From: CAYRML01 sp050942825
GTDB taxonomy: Bacteria > Bacillota > Dehalobacteriia > UBA4068
Direction of reading: 5' to 3'
Assembly (NCBI GenBank): GCA_050942825.1
Contig: JBMNOA010000016.1
Coordinates: 1 to 34,333 of the forward strand
DNA: 34,333 nucleotides
The notes beneath the pieces are model-generated. The model made no database searches. It had not been told where the DNA came from and saw only the letters and a program-made list of their open reading frames with translations. Both the position numbers and the translations under genes were made by a program. Shown in pieces: positions 15,847 through 24,270 of this stretch; position 1 is the first letter of the stretch; each line of letters opens with the position of its first letter.

Positions 15847-17307
15847 ATGAATTATAAAATGATTTTTTATATCTTAGGATATGTGTTGCTTTTTGAAGCT
15901 CTTTTTATGCTGGTTCCTCTTGGTATTGCTATTTACCAGGGAGAAATCAGCTCTATTTTTGCGTTTATTATTATAACAGCTATTACTTTTGTTTTATCAT
16001 TATTATTAATCAGGAAAAAGCCGGTAAAAAAGGCTATTTATGCTAAGGAAGGGTTTATAATCGTTGGGTTGGCCTGGATTTTGATATCATTTCTAGGTTC
16101 TTTTCCTTTTTATATCAGCGGTACGATACCTTCTTTTATTGATGCTTTTTTTGAAGCTGTTTCCGGTTTTACCACCACCGGTGTTACGACTTTGTCAAAT
16201 ATAGATGCCTTGCCTGTTTCCATGATTTTCTGGCGCAGCTTTACAAATTGGATCGGCGGCATGGGCGTTTTGGTCTTTATCCTTGCCATTATATCTTTAG
16301 CTGGTGGTAATGCTGTGCATTTGATGCGGGCGGAGAGTCCTGGGCCTTCTCCAGGAAAGCTAGTCCCTAAAATCGGTCACACAGCTAAAATATTATATAG
16401 TATCTATTTGGGCCTGACTGTTATCCAAATCATTTTATTATTAGCGGGAGGAATGCCTCTATTTGATAGTATCGTCAATGCCTTTTCTACTGCCGGCACG
16501 GGAGGGTTTTCTATTAATAACAATTCCATTGCTCATTATGACAGTGCCTATTTACAAGGCGTAATTACTACCTTTATGATTATTTTTGGCGTTACTTTTA
16601 ATTTTTATTATTTTATTATCATAAAAAAGCTTTCTCAGGCTTTGCGCTATGAAGAGGTATGGGTCTATTTGATCATTATAGGTTCTGCCATGGCATTGGT
16701 TACTATGAATATTTATGGTGTAATCTATCAAGGTTGGGGAGAGTCTTTCCGCTATGCTTCTTTCCAAGTGGCCTCTGTTATAACGAGTACCGGTTTTAGT
16801 ACGGCAGATTTTGCCACTTGGCCGCAGTTTTCACAAATAACACTTTTATTTTTAATGTTTGTTGGAGGTTGTGCAGGTTCAACTGCCGGTGGAATCAAGG
16901 TTATAAGACTTTTGCTTTTGTTTAAGGCAGCTCGTTTAGAAATGGATAAACTTATCCATCCCCGTGCTGTGCAATCGCTTCACTTAAATGGTAAGCCGGT
17001 AGATCCTTTAACGATTAGAGGTATCAGATCCTATATGGTTGCTTATATATTAATCGTGGTTATTACTACATTAGTGGTTTCCTTGGATGGTTTTGATTTT
17101 ACTACTACCTTTTCTGCCATTGCCTGTACCATTAATAATGTTGGTGTTGGACTTGGTGCTATCGGGCCGTCGGGAAGTTTTGCTGATTTCAGTATATTAA
17201 GTAAGATTATGTTTATTTTTAATATGTTAGCAGGACGTTTGGAAATTTTCCCCATCTGGATAATGTTGATGCCGGGTGTATGGAAAGGAATCAGAAATGC
17301 CAGTTAA
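15847..17307 (+). CDS. trkH: Potassium uptake channel subunit TrkH
   Basis: Membrane-spanning K+ translocating subunit of 486 residues, with four M1-P-M2 repeats. The pore-loop glycine signatures are visible in order: SGFTTTGVTTLS, STAGTGGFSI, ITSTGFSTADF and INNVGVGLGA. The C-terminal MLAGRLEIFPIWIML is the conserved end of the family. AAGGA sits nine bases before ATG. Downstream I see no clear terminator before the SMR pair 175 bases away, so read-through is possible. Confidence 0.96.
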   Translation: MNYKMIFYILGYVLLFEALFMLVPLGIAIYQGEISSIFAFIIITAITFVLSLLLIRKKPVKKAIYAKEGFIIVGLAWILISFLGSFPFYISGTIPSFIDAFFEAVSGFTTTGVTTLSNIDALPVSMIFWRSFTNWIGGMGVLVFILAIISLAGGNAVHLMRAESPGPSPGKLVPKIGHTAKILYSIYLGLTVIQIILLLAGGMPLFDSIVNAFSTAGTGGFSINNNSIAHYDSAYLQGVITTFMIIFGVTFNFYYFIIIKKLSQALRYEEVWVYLIIIGSAMALVTMNIYGVIYQGWGESFRYASFQVASVITSTGFSTADFATWPQFSQITLLFLMFVGGCAGSTAGGIKVIRLLLLFKAARLEMDKLIHPRAVQSLHLNGKPVDPLTIRGIRSYMVAYILIVVITTLVVSLDGFDFTTTFSAIACTINNVGVGLGAIGPSGSFADFSILSKIMFIFNMLAGRLEIFPIWIMLMPGVWKGIRNAS

Positions 17308-17482
17308 ATAAGTATAAAACAAGGGGCGGATGAGAACTGTCCTCTGTCATAGCCCGAAATGTACAATGACCTTAACTCTAAAACTAATAGAATAGGAATA
17401 TAAATATTTCAGCTATTTAGTATTTTATTTTTTACTGCGTAACATAATATCAAGTATTACTTAAACATAATGGAGGATTATT

Positions 17483-17857
17483 ATGGGCTGGCTGTTGGTT
17501 TTCATTTCCGGAATAATAGAAATATTTTGGGCCATAGGACTTAAGTTAGCCAACAATGTATGGGAATTTGTCATTGTCGGTATTGTATTGGTTGTCGGTT
17601 TTTTCCCTTTGGTAAAATCATACGAATTATTACCCGTGAGTATTGCATATATGGTTTATACTGGTATCGGTACCGTTGGTGTGGTGCTTGTGGAGACATT
17701 CTATCTACAGGTTCCAATTGACGCCTTAAAAATATTTTTTATCGCAATGATTATCGGCGGCATGGTCGGCCTAAAATTCGTTGACGCGAAGTATGAAAAG
17801 GAACTGGCGGAAGCGAAAAAGCAAGAAACAGCAGAAACAGCTCAAATAACGAAATAA
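17483..17857 (+). CDS. Paired SMR transporter subunit, YkkC-like
   Basis: Small multidrug-resistance family protein of 124 residues with four hydrophobic helices. The essential membrane glutamate is Glu13 in SGIIEIFWAIGLK, and the conserved YMVYTGIGTVG loop is present. The charged C-terminal tail (KKQETAETAQITK) is longer than in its partner, as in YkkC. It lies 12 bases before a second SMR gene, giving a heterodimeric pair like YkkCD/EbrAB. Such pairs export guanidinium or quaternary ammonium drugs; which applies here cannot be told. GGAGG precedes ATG. I do not see a ykkC/guanidine-I riboswitch in the 175-base leader. Confidence 0.88.
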   Translation: MGWLLVFISGIIEIFWAIGLKLANNVWEFVIVGIVLVVGFFPLVKSYELLPVSIAYMVYTGIGTVGVVLVETFYLQVPIDALKIFFIAMIIGGMVGLKFVDAKYEKELAEAKKQETAETAQITK

Positions 17858-17869
17858 GGAGTCTGGACT

Positions 17870-18211
17870 ATGGCATGGTTTTTACTTATTATAGCCGGAG
17901 CATGTGAAGTTCTAGGCGTTACCAGCTTAAAAATTTACACGGAGCTCAAAAAGGCATCAGGAACTAATTTCAAAAAAAGATTGGCTGTTCTAGGCGCTAT
18001 TATTTTCTGGACATTGGCATTTGTTTTACTTGCAATCGTATTTAGAGAATTGCCGGTTGCCATAGCCTATGCTGTCTGGACCGGGATTGGAGGAATAGGC
18101 AGTACTATTGTGGCTGCGTTTTTCTTCAAAGAAAGAATGGGTATGTTAAAAGTATTTTGTCTCTCCGCAATTATCATCGGATTAATTGGCCTGCGTATTT
18201 TTACCTCATAA
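17870..18211 (+). CDS. Paired SMR transporter subunit, YkkD-like
   Basis: The second SMR subunit, 113 residues and four helices, with Glu13 in AGACEVLGVTSLK and the AYAVWTGIGGIGST loop. The basic loop ELKKASGTNFKKR after helix 1 differs from its partner, consistent with opposite membrane insertion in a heterodimer. AGGAG precedes ATG. A hairpin terminator lies about 100 bases downstream. The pair's position between trkH and a convergent MFS gene suggests an independent drug or guanidinium efflux unit. Confidence 0.88.
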   Translation: MAWFLLIIAGACEVLGVTSLKIYTELKKASGTNFKKRLAVLGAIIFWTLAFVLLAIVFRELPVAIAYAVWTGIGGIGSTIVAAFFFKERMGMLKVFCLSAIIIGLIGLRIFTS

Positions 18212-18310
18212 AAAGGATTCTTTTGTACATTGCACTGTTTTACAAGCATCCGATATTTATCGGCTTGGACCAAAGCATAAAAGGCATGAAAGGACAGAGT
18301 GAAACATAGA

Positions 18311-18347
18311 AAAAAAGCGATAGCCGAATTTCGGCTACCGCTTTTTT
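18311..18347. terminator. Bidirectional terminator after SMR pair
   Basis: A-rich/T-rich flanked stem: AAAAAAGCGATAGCCGAA (18311-18328) pairs with TTCGGCTACCGCTTTTTT (18330-18347) with one mismatch. It lies between the SMR pair and the convergent MFS gene and can serve both. Confidence 0.88.
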
Positions 18348-18373
18348 GTGTATTCAAATTGACTTTGGGATTA

Positions 18374-19579
18374 TTAAATATTTTTTTTATCTTTTTTTAG
18401 TAGTGATATCAAGAGCAGGGCAATGCCTCCAGTAACTGCCGGTATAATTAAAGAAAAAGTATAATTGCTGTTACCCTGTTGGATAGAATTGATTAAGATA
18501 GGAAAGAATATCGCGGAAAATCCGGAGCCTATCATTACGCAACCGGTGTTAGCGGCAACATATTTAATCCCGAAATAATCACCTGTGATAGGAGGCATAA
18601 GAGCTGTGACACCTCCATAAGAAAAAGCTATGGCAGCAGTAGTTGCTAGGAAAGTCATACCGGTTGCCTTGATTAGCAATAATGTGCTGATGATGGTAAT
18701 GATGCTGGTAACAGCTAAAGCATATTTACGTCCTATCTCATCGGAAAGAAATCCAAGTACAAAACGTCCGATACAGCTGCAAATACCGGCCAGCATAACA
18801 GAAAAGATCGCCAGGTTGGAGGAAAGGCCTCTTAATTCTCCCAATGGCCTCAATATAGGGATAAGAACTAAATAAGCCGCTGCTGAACATAGGAGTATAA
18901 GCATGATTTGATAGAAATATTTATTTTTTATAATATCATTTGGCTTATACTGTTTGATACCACCTATTACTTCACAACCATCGTATTCCTCTTTTTTTTG
19001 AATCTTTTCTTTAATGAATAAGGAGGATACAAAGCAGATAATAAAAAAAGTAATAGCAAAAATTCGAAATGTAGTAGGTGGACTGTTTGTAGTAAGGAGA
19101 GCTTCAGCAATTGGAGAAAAAATTACTACCGACAGGCCAAATGCTGAAATAGTAATGCCACTGGCAAATCCTCTTTTATCAGGAAACCAAGCTTGGCAAC
19201 AGGCAAGGGCGCAGGCATAAGCTATTCCTACACCGAAGCCGGCAATAACCCCGTATGTAATATAAAGCATCCAGGGGTAAGTGGAGCTTAAAAATGATGT
19301 TAAGAAAATACCACCAGAAAACAGCAGAGTGCCTATCATGATTGTTTTTTTCATGCCTAGTGGGTGTTGAATTTTTCCGCCGGATATAATGCCGATTACG
19401 AATGCGCCAAACATGATTGAAGATGTCAAAGATACTTGATGAAGTTCCCAACCATAATAAGCACAGACATATTTAGAAAAAATACTCCACATGTAGATAA
19501 TACCTAAGCATAACATAATTATGACAGAGGCAATTAATATCACGTTACGATTCGGTTGTTTAGGGATAATAGTATGCAT
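18374..19579 (-). CDS. MFS transporter, oxalate/formate antiporter (OFA) family
   Basis: Inner-membrane carrier of 401 residues with about 12 hydrophobic segments. The layout and motifs such as GIIYMWSIFSKYV in helix 1 and GKIQHPLGMKKTIMIG between helices 2 and 3 fit the OxlT-like OFA group, probably for a small carboxylate. Substrate is unknown. I start at ATG 19579 (MHTIIPKQPNRN) because GAAAGG lies about ten bases upstream; the in-frame TTG at 19597 overlaps that ribosome site. It stands alone on the minus strand downstream of the stalk-protein gene, with a hairpin between them, and has no adjacent oxalate-degrading genes. Confidence 0.82.
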   Translation of the reverse strand: MHTIIPKQPNRNVILIASVIIMLCLGIIYMWSIFSKYVCAYYGWELHQVSLTSSIMFGAFVIGIISGGKIQHPLGMKKTIMIGTLLFSGGIFLTSFLSSTYPWMLYITYGVIAGFGVGIAYACALACCQAWFPDKRGFASGITISAFGLSVVIFSPIAEALLTTNSPPTTFRIFAITFFIICFVSSLFIKEKIQKKEEYDGCEVIGGIKQYKPNDIIKNKYFYQIMLILLCSAAAYLVLIPILRPLGELRGLSSNLAIFSVMLAGICSCIGRFVLGFLSDEIGRKYALAVTSIITIISTLLLIKATGMTFLATTAAIAFSYGGVTALMPPITGDYFGIKYVAANTGCVMIGSGFSAIFFPILINSIQQGNSNYTFSLIIPAVTGGIALLLISLLKKDKKNI

Positions 19580-19647
19580 TTTGACCAGACCTTTCAATTT
19601 GTGAGAGGGTATAGAAATTTAATGAGCCATCTGGCTTATGTAGATAT

Positions 19648-19685
19648 TGATATGCCCCCAATATTATATATATAGGGGCATATCA
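19648..19685. terminator. Hairpin between stalk-protein gene and MFS gene
   Basis: Perfect 11-bp stem TGATATGCCCC (19648-19658) with GGGGCATATCA (19675-19685) around a 16-base AT loop. It starts just after the stalk-protein stop on the minus strand. The T-rich flank is on the plus-strand side, so termination on the minus strand may be weak. Confidence 0.6.
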
Positions 19686-19698
19686 TTTATTTTATTTA

Positions 19699-21648
19699 TT
19701 ACAGTGTTAATATGTTGACAGCTACCGGCAAATCGGAGCCTCCAGCATGAACAATTTGTAAATCTATATGGCTTATGCCGGGAGCAGGCGTAAAATCATA
19801 AACATTGGCTACTTCTGTATGGGGTTTTAGTATGGGGGTGATAAAGACTCCGTTTGGTGTTTTGACGGCGCAGGCATAATTACCTCCGCGGCCGCAAAGC
19901 CTGATTCGTACGGTTTTATCTTGACCTTGATCATTATAAAAAGCCAAGCGTACTTTATAAACTACTCCAAAGTGTCCTATATTGGCTATGGTCTGGTCGA
20001 AGGGGTCCAAAGAGGTTTCTTTGGTGAAAATATTGTCTGTGATGCCATTAGAAAGGCTATAAGAGACCTCTGGAGAGCTTACGTCGTAAATAGGCAATTC
20101 CGTATAGATCTCAGTGGATTTCCAAGTGCCTCGAGGATGAGTGTTGATTGTATCTACCAACAGATCATCGCCTGAAATATCTTTTAGATTGGTAGTGTCA
20201 TCAGTGGATACCACTACTCGTAGTTGATATTGGAAACCTTTGCTACCGCTTGTTCTAGCCAAATCCATATCTAAGATAAATCCGACCATTTGTGAGTTAT
20301 TTAAAGTAAAGGAGTGGATAAGCTTTGAATTGCCGGGGGTTATTATGGTGTCACTGGGGGTGATATTAGACATCTGATCGGAGAGCAATGCTTCCGCCAG
20401 AGGCAATCCTACATCATAATTGACCCAGGTATTATATGTAGTGCGGCCGACAACTTTCGCTTCTTCTATTTTTATGTTATTGGAGCCAGTATTTTCTATT
20501 ACTATGCCGATTTTGATCCTTTTATCCATTTTATTGATATGCCAGCCAAAAACACGATGCTTACTGGTAGAATTCTTGCTAGAGATATTTGTTTGCATGA
20601 TAATTGAATTGTCAAACAGAGGTAATGATTGAGATGATAACACTTCGGGATTATCACTGATACTCAGTATTCTGTCGTCAAGCATTGATGCTTCTTCGAC
20701 CAGACTGGGAATAAGATTAGTTGTGGTGTCTTTTTTCAAGAACTCACTTTTGAATTTTGGTCGGTTGATGCTAATATTAGTAGTATTGGTAGAGGCCTCA
20801 TAGCTGATCGTACCGCCCAAAACTTCTTTGGAGAAGCCTAAAGGTATATAAGTTTCTCCATCAACTGTAATCAGTTTGTTGGAGAGAGATTTTTTCTCTC
20901 CATTCAGTAAATAATAGTCTTGACCAGGGTATAATTCTCTTTTTGTACCATCGAATAATATGGTATAGAGATCTGTATCTTCATTGCTCCAGGAAAAGAA
21001 ATACTCAGGAGGTAAATACATAGATAAATGGTCCATATAGTCATAGATAAAAACATATGTAATATTATTTTCGTTATACAATGGTTTAGTGAGAGTTATT
21101 TGCTTCCCATTAATTTTGATCACAGGTTCCAAAGGGGGAGCAGGCTCCGGATCGACATCAGTGGGAGGAGCAATCTCCTCTGTTATGCTGACTGTTTTAG
21201 TGTTATTATCCCAAACCACTTTATTGCCAAATGATTCTCCCACAAAACGCAAGGGAATATAAATGCGGTCTTTATGAGCAATGGCTGATGTATCTAATGT
21301 AATGGCAGTACCGTTATTATAAGCAGTATTAGAATTAAGTTTGATTATTACAGTATCGGTACCCATCGTGGCAGTGGCTGTTTTGGTGGTATTATCCCAA
21401 TTGACTGAGGCATTGAGCTTTTCAAAAACAATACGTACAGGCAACAAGATTCTGTCGTTGTAGATTAGGGGAATATTGCCTTGTAGGTCTAGGTTTTGTT
21501 GATTGATGGAAATCTTGATATTGGGTCCTTCCACTGGAGTTGTTGCAGCCTCAGCATGATGGGCTGAAAATAGGTAGAAACACGATATGACCGCTATAAT
21601 AGTTATAGCTGTGATGATGGACAAATAATTTTTTACAGCGTATTTCAT
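19699..21648 (-). CDS. Secreted protein with copper-amine-oxidase-N 'stalk' repeats
   Basis: A 649-residue exported protein. The N-terminus has Lys residues, a hydrophobic stretch at about 9-29 and AEA before ATTP, a good signal peptide I site. Two copper-amine-oxidase-N-like stalk units follow, each with a PLIYNDRILLPVRIVFEKL / KDRIYIPLRFVGESF type segment and WDNTTKTAT / WDNNTKTVS. A Pro/Glu-rich linker (about 157-172) leads to a third, more divergent unit with TYIPLGFSKEVLGG. The C-terminal half, about 310-649, is beta-rich with no domain I recognise. AGGAGG lies six bases before ATG. No anchor or S-layer repeats are seen; a cell-surface role is inference. Confidence 0.75.
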   Translation of the reverse strand: MKYAVKNYLSIITAITIIAVISCFYLFSAHHAEAATTPVEGPNIKISINQQNLDLQGNIPLIYNDRILLPVRIVFEKLNASVNWDNTTKTATATMGTDTVIIKLNSNTAYNNGTAITLDTSAIAHKDRIYIPLRFVGESFGNKVVWDNNTKTVSITEEIAPPTDVDPEPAPPLEPVIKINGKQITLTKPLYNENNITYVFIYDYMDHLSMYLPPEYFFSWSNEDTDLYTILFDGTKRELYPGQDYYLLNGEKKSLSNKLITVDGETYIPLGFSKEVLGGTISYEASTNTTNISINRPKFKSEFLKKDTTTNLIPSLVEEASMLDDRILSISDNPEVLSSQSLPLFDNSIIMQTNISSKNSTSKHRVFGWHINKMDKRIKIGIVIENTGSNNIKIEEAKVVGRTTYNTWVNYDVGLPLAEALLSDQMSNITPSDTIITPGNSKLIHSFTLNNSQMVGFILDMDLARTSGSKGFQYQLRVVVSTDDTTNLKDISGDDLLVDTINTHPRGTWKSTEIYTELPIYDVSSPEVSYSLSNGITDNIFTKETSLDPFDQTIANIGHFGVVYKVRLAFYNDQGQDKTVRIRLCGRGGNYACAVKTPNGVFITPILKPHTEVANVYDFTPAPGISHIDLQIVHAGGSDLPVAVNILTL

Positions 21649-21885
21649 GATGACCTCCTGAAAATATTATGATAATGATATAATTAATTATGGATACAGA
21701 AATAAATAGTTGTGAAAACCTTGATACCATTGGTACTATTCGCCATAATTAGTTAAAAGTCTTGCTTTTTTTATAAATTTGCATAGTTAAAATGGAATAT
21801 TTTATGGGGGGAGATCAAACGACCTGCTCTATTGGAAATGTATGTAAATATATGGAATTATATCTTTGCTAGTTATATGTTATAG
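21649..21885. other. AT-rich spacer, no gene seen
   Basis: Holds the stalk gene's ribosome site at its left end and the upstream side of the SRP terminator at its right. An 11-base odd palindrome, TACCA-T-TGGTA, lies at 21725-21735. Nothing else is recognisable. Confidence 0.5.
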
Positions 21886-21914
21886 TAAAAAAAGAGGCAG
21901 CTTGTGAGCTGCCT
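21886..21914 (-). terminator. Terminator of the SRP RNA gene
   Basis: On the minus strand AGGCAGCT, a 4-base loop and AGCTGCCT, followed by CTTTTTTT. Stem bases are 21895-21902 and 21907-21914. It begins about 14 bases after the RNA's mature 3' end. Confidence 0.88.
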
Positions 21915-21927
21915 TTAATAAAAACTA

Positions 21928-22200
21928 ATGCCGTGCGCCTTTTTTCGAATAATACCTTCCAAACGTTACTCCGATAGCCGGCTCAGCTCAGGCACTCCCG
22001 CGGCACCCGAAACTAATACGCTTACCGCTGCTTCCTTCCGGACCTGACGGGGTTTACGTCTGTTCGTCGCACGGGACCCAATCATCATCACTGCTTGTCG
22101 AAGGCAGACCCCACAAGGCAAACCCTCAAAAAAGGCATCGACCCTCCTATAGCGGATTGAAGGTTACAAGGCACCGCTAACGCCCCGTCTAGCACGGCAA
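21928..22200 (-). ncRNA. ffs: Signal recognition particle RNA, long Bacillus-type
   Basis: Minus-strand RNA of about 273 bases with the universal SRP core: GTCAGGTCCGGAAGGAAGCA near 22053-22034, including the GGAAG tetraloop side and the AGCA of helix 8. The 5' end GCCGTGCTAGACGGGG and the 3' end GGCGCACGGC pair to close the Alu-side helix, and GGTAGCGGTGCC-like and AATCCGCTATAGG segments match B. subtilis scRNA in order, so it carries an Alu domain. It partners Ffh in membrane protein targeting. Its place upstream of dnaX is conserved with Bacillus, but here it is divergently transcribed. Ends are estimated from closing complementarity, to within a few bases. Confidence 0.95.
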
Positions 22201-22208
22201 ATTTAATA

Positions 22209-22237
22209 ACTAAATTGTTGCCTTATTATTCTATCAA
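22209..22237 (-). promoter_or_regulatory. Candidate SRP RNA promoter
   Basis: On the minus strand TTGATA (22237-22232), 17-base spacer, TTTAGT (22214-22209), a weak -10 box. The predicted start near 22202 agrees with the inferred 5' end of the RNA. Confidence 0.45.
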
Positions 22238-22363
22238 AAAAATTCTTCTTATACAACCGTTATTTAATGGATAAACAAAACTTTTTAAACAAGCTAAATC
22301 TATAGTAACAAGTGGCAGGAAAAGCATAGCTAATAGAGAAATAGAAGATTAAGAGGAGATATT

Positions 22364-23890
22364 ATGACATATACTGCATTATACCGTCGCTTCCGACCAC
22401 AGAGATTTGGTGATTTGGCGGGTCAGGATCATATCAGCCGTACGCTGAAAAATGCTATCAAAAAAGGCAATTTTGTCCATGCCTATCTTTTTTGTGGACC
22501 CAGAGGCACAGGAAAAACTTCCACCGCTAAAATTTTGTCTAAGGCGGTTAATTGTCTTGATCCCCGTGAAGGAGAGCCTTGTGGTGATTGTCCTGCTTGC
22601 TTGCGTCTTCAAGCGGGTGACGGTATGGATATTATGGAAATAGATGCTGCCTCCAATCGGGGCATTGATGAGATCAGGGATTTGCGGGAGCGGGTTAAGT
22701 ATGCTCCTGTGCAAGAAAAATATAAAGTATATATTATCGACGAAGTCCATATGCTGACGGGAGAGGCTTTTAATGCTCTGTTGAAAACTTTGGAGGAACC
22801 GCCGGGTCATGTAATGTTTATTTTAGCTACGACGGAGCCGCATAAAATACCTTTGACTGTACTGTCCCGTTGCCAAAGGTTTGATTTTCATCGCATCAGC
22901 TTAGATGATACGATAGCTCGGCTACGCTTGATTGCTAAAGAGGAGAATATAGCTATTGATGAAAAAGCCTTAGCCATGATTGCCAAAAAGGCTGATGGCG
23001 GATTGCGTGACGCGGTTAATTTGCTTGATCAGTGTGCCGGATTTGCTGTAGAGAAAATTGATCGCACTGTCATAGCTACTGTTTTGGGCTCGGTTGATGA
23101 GGAATTTATCGCTAAAATGTGTAAGAGTCTTTGCCTGGGTGATATAGCCACTGTTTTTAATCTTATAGAAGAATTGGTTAATTCCGGACGGGATTTACGT
23201 CAATTTCTTTTTGATTTGCTGGATTATTTGCGCGGTTTATTGTTAAATAAATTGGCCAATCGGCATGATTTGCCTGATTGGGCCTTGGTTGTTAGTACCA
23301 AGACGGTGCTTAAGGTCATACAGGCTTTGGGAGAGACAGACAGCCGGTTACGTTATTCATTGCAGCCGCGTATTAGTTTGGAATTGGGTTTGATTCAAGC
23401 TTGTAACTATAAAAATTTAGATGTACTGTCCCCACCTTCCGCTAATAATGCTATAGTAAAAGAAAGCCCGCCTAAAAAGAATAATCATGATAATGTTATA
23501 ATAAATGATGATATAAAGAACCATGCGTTGGAAAGCCCACTTCCTAACCCTGCGGAAGCAGAGGCTCAAGAGTCATCGCCTACGGATATTGTCAAGATAA
23601 AGGAGAATTGGCAGCAAATACTGTCTGCTGTCAAAATGGCCAATGTAGGTACTTATACATTTCTGGAACAGGGGTATCCGACAGATATCTGCGGTAATAA
23701 GTTGGTATTGGAATTCCCCCCGCTGGCGGAGATCCATATGACTACTATTTGTTCGCGGCCGGCTCACCGTCAAGTGATAGAAGAGAAGATTGCGGAAATT
23801 TGTCATAGGCATTTATCTATAAGCGGTCGGCTCGCAGAGGAACAAGAGCCATCTCCCGAAACTGATTTACCGCCAGATACCTTGTTTTAG
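22364..23890 (+). CDS. dnaX: DNA polymerase III subunit gamma/tau
   Basis: Clamp-loader ATPase of the replisome. Walker A GPRGTGKTS lies at residues 45-53, a four-cysteine zinc module at Cys64, Cys73, Cys76 and Cys79, Walker B IIDEVHML near 124, and sensor motifs LATTEPHKIP and the SRC arginine finger TVLSRCQRFDF follow. Residues to about 365 are the clamp-loader core; the rest is a Ser/Pro/Glu-rich linker and a short C-terminal domain starting near KENWQQILSAVK, as in Bacillus tau. Length 508. AGGAGA lies eight bases before ATG. It starts the dnaX-ebfC-recR cluster. I see no convincing frameshift heptamer for a separate gamma product. Confidence 0.96.
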   Translation: MTYTALYRRFRPQRFGDLAGQDHISRTLKNAIKKGNFVHAYLFCGPRGTGKTSTAKILSKAVNCLDPREGEPCGDCPACLRLQAGDGMDIMEIDAASNRGIDEIRDLRERVKYAPVQEKYKVYIIDEVHMLTGEAFNALLKTLEEPPGHVMFILATTEPHKIPLTVLSRCQRFDFHRISLDDTIARLRLIAKEENIAIDEKALAMIAKKADGGLRDAVNLLDQCAGFAVEKIDRTVIATVLGSVDEEFIAKMCKSLCLGDIATVFNLIEELVNSGRDLRQFLFDLLDYLRGLLLNKLANRHDLPDWALVVSTKTVLKVIQALGETDSRLRYSLQPRISLELGLIQACNYKNLDVLSPPSANNAIVKESPPKKNNHDNVIINDDIKNHALESPLPNPAEAEAQESSPTDIVKIKENWQQILSAVKMANVGTYTFLEQGYPTDICGNKLVLEFPPLAEIHMTTICSRPAHRQVIEEKIAEICHRHLSISGRLAEEQEPSPETDLPPDTLF

Positions 23891-23930
23891 AATAATGTTA
23901 TAAACTTGATAAATAAAAGGAGGAAATCCC

Positions 23931-24248
23931 ATGGGATTCAATATGCAAAAATTAATGAAGCAAGCGCAAAAGATGCAAGCCGATGTGGCTAGAGTGCAAG
24001 AGGAACTAAAAGATATCATTGTAGAAGGCACCTCTGGAGGAGGTATGGTAAAAGTGGAAGTCACTGCTCGTCAAGAAATTATTTCTATCAAGATAGACCC
24101 GGAAGTCATTGACCCTGAAGATCCGGAACTGCTTGAAGATTTACTTTTGGCTGCTCTTAAAGATGCTTTGGAAAATTCTCAACAAAGAGCGGCTGAAGAA
24201 ATGCAAAAAGTTACCGGTGGCTTGGGATTGCCCGGAGGGATGTTCTAA
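23931..24248 (+). CDS. YbaB/EbfC family nucleoid-associated protein
   Basis: A 105-residue DNA-binding protein of the YbaB/EbfC family, which forms a small dimer with helical ends around a beta sheet. The Met/Gln-rich N-terminus NMQKLMKQAQKMQADVARVQ is the family hallmark, followed by VEGTSGGGMVKVEVTARQEI and IDPEVIDPEDPELLEDLL. It lies between dnaX and recR, its normal place in Firmicutes and many other bacteria, with AGGAGG before the ATG. Its exact role with RecR is unclear in the family. Confidence 0.95.
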   Translation: MGFNMQKLMKQAQKMQADVARVQEELKDIIVEGTSGGGMVKVEVTARQEIISIKIDPEVIDPEDPELLEDLLLAALKDALENSQQRAAEEMQKVTGGLGLPGGMF

Positions 24249-24270
24249 ATTTTGCTAAAGGAAAGTTGTC

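Noticed and set aside
17308..17482. Guanidine-I (ykkC) riboswitch before the SMR pair
   Set aside because: The segment has an ACTGTCC stretch but lacks the GGGTTCCG-like and ACTGGTCCGAGAG conserved elements in order, so I cannot support it by eye.
21725..21735. TACCA-T-TGGTA palindrome upstream of the stalk-protein gene
   Set aside because: Single short copy with no recognisable promoter around it; orientation is opposite to the FadR-type TGGT-N3-ACCA site.
21792..21872. 26-codon open frame between the stalk gene and SRP terminator
   Set aside because: No ribosome site, and the length is expected by chance in AT-rich DNA.
23480..23500. Programmed frameshift site in dnaX for a gamma product
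   Set aside because: The A-run is only five bases and is not in the X-XXY-YYZ register, and no following hairpin is clear.
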